Notes under the pieces: generated by a model | Seen by the model: the letters and a program-made list of their open reading frames with translations, nothing else | Told to the model about the DNA's origin: nothing | Database searches by the model: none | Assembly: GCF_013300725.1 (NCBI RefSeq) | Contig: NZ_JAAIMM010000007.1 | Span: forward strand, 1-64,000 | Origin: Allocoprococcus comes | GTDB lineage: Bacteria > Bacillota > Clostridia > Lachnospirales > Lachnospiraceae | Length of the DNA: 64,000 nt | Direction: 5' to 3' | In this document: one piece after another, positions 59,404-64,000 of the stretch | Position numbering within the stretch: the first letter of the stretch is position 1 | How the letters are laid out: every line of letters begins with the position of its first letter | Position numbers and translations under genes: made by a program

Positions 59404-60543
59404 TTACGACACAGCCGGAGCCAGGAACTCCTTGATGTAATAAAGTGCTGCGCCGATCGCCGGAGTATACTGTCCGTGATTCCCTACCAGAAGCTGGTCT
59501 TCGGTCATCCGGAAAAGAGAACCTTCATTGACTTTATTTAGCAGATACAGCATATCTGTTTCCTGAAAATATGGTGCAAGATAGCCGCTGATGATCACCG
59601 GACTGTCAATTACAAGATTCAGGTTGCGGATCGCAAAAGCAAGATGATCCAGATAGTTCCGCCAGATCTGCATAAGGTTCGGAGCCTGTGTCTGATGCAG
59701 GAGATAAAAAAAATCTTTGATCGGCATACCGGCAGCAGCTTTCAGAGCATTAGCGGAGCAATAAGTTTCCAGACATCCATGATTGCCACAGTAGCATTTT
59801 GGACCGTCCGGGTCGATGCAGATATGCTCGATCAGCCCGCTTCGCATATGATTTCCCTGATGGACTTCATGCCCGGTGATGATCGCACCGCCCAGGTTTG
59901 GATTCAGCAGAAAGACCAGTGCACTGTCAAGCTGCGGATGATTCCAGAGCTCCAGATCCGCCGCTGCTTTGGAGTCATGTTCCAGATGGCACGGATACGG
60001 AAGTCTGGAGGAAAAATCCGAAAGCTGCATATTTGCATTTCCCATAATATCGCCGTAGGTTACGGCAGTTCCATCCGGTGAGATGATTCCCTGTGTGGCA
60101 ATCGAAATTCCCTCAATTTTTTCAAGAGCGTAATGATTCTTCTGGATAAAGAGCTCTACATTTGCAGCAAGGGCAGTGTAGTAAGCATCGCTGTTCTCAT
60201 ATGGGAGTTCAATTGTCTCTGTTGCAACTGCATCTCCATATAAATTCACGGCTACAATATGAAACATATCTTTTAAAATCCCAAGTCCGATCGAAATACG
60301 GAAATCTTCAACAATTTTTATAATCTGAGCCTTTCGTCCGCCGGTTGATTCAAAATATCCATTCCGGCTGATCAGACCGTCATTTTCCAGTTCATTTAAA
60401 TTCTGGCTGACGGTAGAAAGTCCCATTTGCAGATCCTGGACAATCTGAAGTTTGGATGTTTCTTTCTGATTGTAGATGTATTGATAGACCTTATCACGAT
60501 TTATTTTTTTTAAAGTGATTGTGGTCATTCCTTTTTCACGCAT
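59404..60543 (-). CDS. ROK-family transcriptional regulator (NagC/XylR type)
   Basis: A 379-residue protein. The N-terminal winged helix (about 18-68, SKLQIVQDLQMGLSTVSQNLNEL) is fused to a sugar-kinase-like ROK domain. GYFESTGGRKAQ, the LGGAIITGHEVHQGNHMRSGLIEH block near residue 228 and the zinc motif CYCGNHGCLETYCSA (near 258) are present. ROK repressors sense sugars. It is divergent from a uronate/hexitol oxidoreductase operon, which it most likely controls. The start follows AAAGGAGAATAGT on the minus strand. Confidence 0.92.
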   Translation of the reverse strand: MREKGMTTITLKKINRDKVYQYIYNQKETSKLQIVQDLQMGLSTVSQNLNELENDGLISRNGYFESTGGRKAQIIKIVEDFRISIGLGILKDMFHIVAVNLYGDAVATETIELPYENSDAYYTALAANVELFIQKNHYALEKIEGISIATQGIISPDGTAVTYGDIMGNANMQLSDFSSRLPYPCHLEHDSKAAADLELWNHPQLDSALVFLLNPNLGGAIITGHEVHQGNHMRSGLIEHICIDPDGPKCYCGNHGCLETYCSANALKAAAGMPIKDFFYLLHQTQAPNLMQIWRNYLDHLAFAIRNLNLVIDSPVIISGYLAPYFQETDMLYLLNKVNEGSLFRMTEDQLLVGNHGQYTPAIGAALYYIKEFLAPAVS

Positions 60544-60719
60544 ACTATTCTCCTTTACTTACTTATATGTGAATCATACACATAAGATCTGGGTTTATTT
60601 TAGTATAGATGCCGAAGTAAAACAAGTCAACAGACGGATTTTGTTAAAAGTGCATAAAAAAAGAATGTGAAATTGTATTTTTTGTCAATAGACAATTGGA
60701 TACGCTGGATATATACTAC

Positions 60720-60746
60720 ACTTACAACTTAGATATAAGCGTAAGT
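60720..60746. promoter_or_regulatory. Palindromic operator upstream of the oxidoreductase operon
   Basis: ACTTAC-AA-CTTA-GATA-TAAG-C-GTAAGT, a nested inverted repeat directly behind a TATACT -10 (60712-60717). A related palindrome (CTTATATGTG ... CACATAAG) lies near 60560-60585 before the divergent ROK gene. They are likely binding sites of the ROK regulator. Confidence 0.55.
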
Positions 60747-60790
60747 CAAAAGCATAACTAAAAAGAAAAAGTAAAACAGGAGGTAATAAG

Positions 60791-62407
60791 ATGAAGTTAA
60801 CAATCGAAGGAATCAAAGAACGTGCGGTATGGGAGAAGGCAGGAATTGCGCTTCCGGGATATGATGTGGAGAAGGTATCTGAAAAAGCAAAAGAAGAACC
60901 GGGATGGGTTCATTTTGGAATCGGTAATATTTTCCGTATTTTTATCGGTGGAATTGCAGACGGACTTCTGGAAGAAGGTGTACTGGACAGAGGAATCACC
61001 TGTGTAGAGACATTTGACTATGACGTAGTAGATAAAATTTATGATCCATATGACAATCTGGGACTGAGCGTAATTCTGCATGGGGACGGAACACGTGAAT
61101 ATAAAGTACTCGGATCCCTTGCAGAAGCAGTAAAAGCACAGTCTTCTGATCTGGCACAGTGGAACCGTCTGAAAGAGATCTTTACAAGCAAATCTCTTCA
61201 GATGGTATCCTTTACAATTACAGAAAAAGGATATGCTCTGCAGAAAGCAGACGGAACCTGGTTTCCATTCGTGGAAGCGGATATTAAGAACGGGCCGGAC
61301 AAAGCGACAGGAGCCATGGCAGTACTGGTAGCAATGCTTTATGAAAGATTCAAAGCAGGAAGATATCCAATTGCACTGGTATCTATGGATAACTGTTCCA
61401 AGAATGGTGCAAAACTCCGTGAATCTGTTCTTACAATGGCAGAAGAGTGGAAGAGGCAGGGATTTGTAGATGATGATTTCATTACATATGTAAGTGATGA
61501 AAAAGTCGTTGCCTTCCCATGGACCATGATCGACAAGATCACCCCACGTCCGAGCGAACAGATTGCAGATGATCTTGAAGCTCTCGGTGTGGAAAAAATG
61601 CAGCCGGTTATCACCGGAAAGAAGACTTATATTGCTCCATTTGTAAATGCAGAAAAACCGCAATATCTGGTCATTGAAGACAGTTTTCCGAACGGACGCC
61701 CGGCACTGGAAAAAGGATTTGGAGTTTATATGGCGGACAGAAATACAGTAAATCTTTCGGAACGAATGAAAGTAACGGTATGCTTAAATCCGGTTCATTC
61801 AGCCACAGGTCCGCTTGGTGTCGTACTTGGATATGATCTGTTCGCACATATGCTTAATACCAATGAAGATATGATGAAGATGGCAAGAATGGTTGCTTAT
61901 GACGAAGGACTTCCGGTAGTGGCAGATCCTGGAATCCTTTCTCCACAGGCATTTGTGGATGAACTTTTTAATGACCGTTTCCCAAATGAATATCTGGGAG
62001 ATACAAATCTCCGTCTTGCAGTTGATGTGTCACAGATGGTTGGTATCCGTTTTGGCGAGACGGTAAAAGCCTATGTGGCAAAATACGGAGATGCATCAAA
62101 ACTGACAGCAATTCCGCTTGGTATTGCGGGCTGGCTCAGATATATGCTGGCAGTTGATGATGAAGGAAACAAATTCGAACTGGCACCGGATCCGATGAAT
62201 GAAGAAATCGGAGAACAGCTTGGTGACATCGTAGTTGGAAAGCCGGAGACATTGAAAGACCAGCTGAAACCGATCCTGTCCAATGAACGTCTGTTCTTTA
62301 CCGATCTTTACAAAGATGGCGTTGGTGAAAAGATTGAAGAAATGTTCCGTGAAATGATCGCAGGACCAGGTGCTGTAAAAGCAACGATCCACAAATATGT
62401 TCACTAA
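60791..62407 (+). CDS. Mannitol dehydrogenase-family oxidoreductase (fructuronate reductase-like)
   Basis: A 538-residue NAD-dependent polyol/uronate dehydrogenase. The N-terminal nucleotide domain starts at WVHFGIGNIFRIFIGG (about 38-53), followed by SMDNCSKNGAKLRESVL (near 200) and a C-terminal helical domain with KVTVCLNPVHSATGPLG (near 328). Family members include UxuB, UxaB and MtlD; a GntP permease behind it favours a sugar-acid substrate. The start follows AACAGGAGGTAATAAG. Regulation by the divergent ROK protein is inferred. Confidence 0.88.
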   Translation: MKLTIEGIKERAVWEKAGIALPGYDVEKVSEKAKEEPGWVHFGIGNIFRIFIGGIADGLLEEGVLDRGITCVETFDYDVVDKIYDPYDNLGLSVILHGDGTREYKVLGSLAEAVKAQSSDLAQWNRLKEIFTSKSLQMVSFTITEKGYALQKADGTWFPFVEADIKNGPDKATGAMAVLVAMLYERFKAGRYPIALVSMDNCSKNGAKLRESVLTMAEEWKRQGFVDDDFITYVSDEKVVAFPWTMIDKITPRPSEQIADDLEALGVEKMQPVITGKKTYIAPFVNAEKPQYLVIEDSFPNGRPALEKGFGVYMADRNTVNLSERMKVTVCLNPVHSATGPLGVVLGYDLFAHMLNTNEDMMKMARMVAYDEGLPVVADPGILSPQAFVDELFNDRFPNEYLGDTNLRLAVDVSQMVGIRFGETVKAYVAKYGDASKLTAIPLGIAGWLRYMLAVDDEGNKFELAPDPMNEEIGEQLGDIVVGKPETLKDQLKPILSNERLFFTDLYKDGVGEKIEEMFREMIAGPGAVKATIHKYVH

Positions 62408-62434
62408 TCAGGAAGAATACGGGAGGAAATGAAA

Positions 62435-63793
62435 ATGTCAGAAACAGTATTTGCAGCAGATCCGGCAAGACTGCTGATCGCGGCGGCAGCGGGAATTGTT
62501 TTATTATTACTGCTGATCATTAAATTCAAATTTCATCCGGTACTGTCTCTGCTGATTTCTGCTCTGGTGATCGGACTCGGAGCCGGGATGCCGGTTCCGA
62601 CTCTGGTAAATACGGTAGAAAAAGGTGCAGGAGAAACCTTACAGGGAATTGTACTGTTGATCGGTCTGGGTTCCCTGTTCGGAGGTATACTGGAAGTATC
62701 GGGTGGCGCACAGTGCGTTGCGCAGACACTGGTGAACCGGTTTGGCGAGAAAAAAGCAGGGATTGCACTTGGAATTACCGGACTTGTAGTTGGAACGACG
62801 GTTTTCTTTGAGGCAGGAGTTGTGATCCTGATTCCACTTGCATTTGGTCTGGCAAAGAAAACAAAAAAATCAACACTTTATTATGTAATTCCGCTTCTGG
62901 CAGGTCTTGCAACTGGTTTCGCGTTTATTCCGCCGTCAGCAGGATCCGTCCTGGTTGCCAATATGCTTGGAGTAGATCTTGGAGTTATGATTGCAGTCGG
63001 TGTACCGACCGGAATTTTATCGCTTATCTTTGCCGGGATTTTATGGTCAAAATTCATCGGAACAAAAATCCATACCGGACTTCCGACTACAGTTTCAGAA
63101 GTAAGGGAAGAGGAAGAAGCGAACCTTCCTAAATTTTCAACTGTCATTGCGATCATTCTTGTTCCGTTGGTACTTATTTTGTGTAGTACACTTTCGGAAT
63201 ATATTCCGGCACTTGACGGAGTACGACCGGTACTGGAATTTGTGGGAACGCCATTTGTAGCACTGATTATTGCAGTTCTGTGTGCGATGTATTTTCTTGG
63301 AAAAAAACAGGGGTATGACGGAGAACAGCTGAAAAAGATCATGGACAGATCTCTCCGGCCGACAGGACAGATCCTTCTGGTTATTACCGGAGGCGGAATT
63401 ATCCGCTGGGTGCTTCAGGACTGTGGGATGGGAGACATCATCGGACCGGCACTGGAAAAGAGCGGTCTTCCGTTAATCTTAGTTGCATTTCTGATCGCAG
63501 CTCTGGTAAGAGCATCGGTTGGAGCGGCAGTGGTTGCGATGACGATGGCAGCCGGAATTATGGCATCCATGCCGGCGGTTGCAGGACTTTCGCCATTATA
63601 CCTTGCAGCGATGGTCTGTGCGATTACCGGTGGCGCAACGGCATTCAGTCATGTGAATGATTCTGGTTTCTGGCTGGTAAGCTCCTTACTGGAAATTGAT
63701 GAAAAGACAACCTTAAAATCATGGACGCTGATGGAGACGATTATCGGATTTACCGGTCTTATCTGTGCCCTGATTATCAGCATATTTGCTTAG
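62435..63793 (+). CDS. GntP-family gluconate/sugar-acid permease
   Basis: A 452-residue membrane protein with about twelve to fourteen helices of the gluconate:H+ symporter family. FHPVLSLLISALVIGLGAGMP near residue 31, GFAFIPPSAGSVLVANMLGVD near 160 and ALVRASVGAAVVAMTMAAGI near 352 are characteristic. It imports a sugar acid for the preceding oxidoreductase. Of two adjacent ATG codons, the second (62435) is better spaced from GGGAGG. Confidence 0.92.
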   Translation: MSETVFAADPARLLIAAAAGIVLLLLLIIKFKFHPVLSLLISALVIGLGAGMPVPTLVNTVEKGAGETLQGIVLLIGLGSLFGGILEVSGGAQCVAQTLVNRFGEKKAGIALGITGLVVGTTVFFEAGVVILIPLAFGLAKKTKKSTLYYVIPLLAGLATGFAFIPPSAGSVLVANMLGVDLGVMIAVGVPTGILSLIFAGILWSKFIGTKIHTGLPTTVSEVREEEEANLPKFSTVIAIILVPLVLILCSTLSEYIPALDGVRPVLEFVGTPFVALIIAVLCAMYFLGKKQGYDGEQLKKIMDRSLRPTGQILLVITGGGIIRWVLQDCGMGDIIGPALEKSGLPLILVAFLIAALVRASVGAAVVAMTMAAGIMASMPAVAGLSPLYLAAMVCAITGGATAFSHVNDSGFWLVSSLLEIDEKTTLKSWTLMETIIGFTGLICALIISIFA

Positions 63794-63802
63794 GAGGAAA
63801 AA

Positions 63803-64000
63803 ATGATTGCGAAAGTAATATTGGGAACCATGACAAATGCACGGAAACTGGTCAGCATTGCAGAGCGGATTTCCTGTGACGTAGAGCTTTGCAGTGGCAG
63901 ATATGTGGTCAATGCGAAATCCATGCTCGGTGTTTTGAGTATGCCTGAATTTGAATACGGAGAACTGCATATCCACACGGACGAAGAAAATGAATGCAAC
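63803..64000 (+). CDS. HPr-like protein lacking the phosphorylatable His (3' end missing)
   Basis: The first 66 residues of a protein truncated by the window edge. The sequence follows the HPr fold: MTNARKLVSIAERI aligns with the active-site helix, but the catalytic His (HARPA in HPr) is Asn (NARKL). The regulatory-serine segment is kept (VNAKSMLGVLSM, compare KSIMGVMSL). This is the Crh pattern: no PTS phosphotransfer, but possible Ser phosphorylation and catabolite control. The start follows TAGGAGGAAAAA, nine bases behind gntP, so it is in the sugar-acid operon. Confidence 0.75.
   Translation, partial: MIAKVILGTMTNARKLVSIAERISCDVELCSGRYVVNAKSMLGVLSMPEFEYGELHIHTDEENECN

Noticed and set aside
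60797-61663. 288-aa minus-strand ORF opposite the mannitol dehydrogenase-family gene
   Set aside because: It lies entirely opposite a clearly conserved enzyme, has a Cys/His/Phe-rich shadow composition and no ribosome site.

Overview
The window looks like chromosomal DNA of a Lachnospiraceae-type Firmicute, probably an anaerobic gut commensal. The reasons are low-to-moderate GC, strong AGGAGG-type ribosome binding sites, a perfect CIRCE heat-shock operator, a FeoA-FeoB fusion, MBOAT/DHHW O-acetylation genes, and core proteins of clostridial type. I name no species. It opens on the last bases of a 23S rRNA gene and ends inside an HPr-like gene. Most of it is housekeeping DNA in short operons separated by clear rho-independent terminators. 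I see no prophage, transposase or CRISPR array.

Layout. 0-10 kb: 23S tail with no 5S behind it, a GntR regulator divergent from proC with three TTGTATACAA palindromes between, TetR plus two EamA transporters, a cyclophilin, and thiD-cytX. 8.7-10.2 kb: a gene-poor 1.5 kb with three copies of a structured repeat that read best as three minus-strand small RNAs. 10.2-17 kb: a large FtsX-type ABC exporter and CIRCE-controlled htpG. 17-19.5 kb: nucleoside salvage (uridine phosphorylase, deoB, cdd). 20-25 kb: TraX-like protein and an O-acyltransfer cluster (SGNH hydrolase, DUF4358, MBOAT, DHHW). 25-33 kb: rluF-type synthase, ligA, a clpX-type gene, a cation/proton antiporter, a subtilisin-like protease and an LspA-like peptidase. 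34-43 kb: marR-MATE, glutamate-semialdehyde dehydrogenase, YitT, a 2-hydroxyacid dehydrogenase, pepT, and an AAA/DUF4143 ATPase behind three 33-bp iterons. 43-50 kb: ribosomal protein L25/Ctc; a K+ uptake operon (unlisted 44-aa membrane peptide, TrkH, TrkA, sensor kinase, response regulator); and feoAB behind a Fur-like box. 50-54 kb: LysR divergent from a MetE-like methyltransferase, then a nitroreductase and a radical SAM protein. 54.2-54.85 kb: a seven-copy, roughly 56-bp repeat array with its own strong minus-strand promoter and a terminator. 55-59.4 kb: duplicated CmpB-like membrane protein and a metal(loid) operon (permease, ArsR, CobW GTPase, mini-thioredoxin). 59.4-64 kb: a ROK regulator divergent from a mannitol-dehydrogenase-family oxidoreductase, a GntP permease and a Crh-like HPr homologue.

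The two most novel items are non-coding. The first is the triplicated minus-strand RNA at 8961-10054. Each copy has an extended -10 promoter with exactly 17-bp spacing, a hairpin displaying an anti-Shine-Dalgarno CUCCUU loop, and a terminator hairpin with a CCCCC loop. The second is the repeat-array transcript at 54302-54842. Both are inferred from sequence alone. A competing small-protein reading of the first is also recorded.
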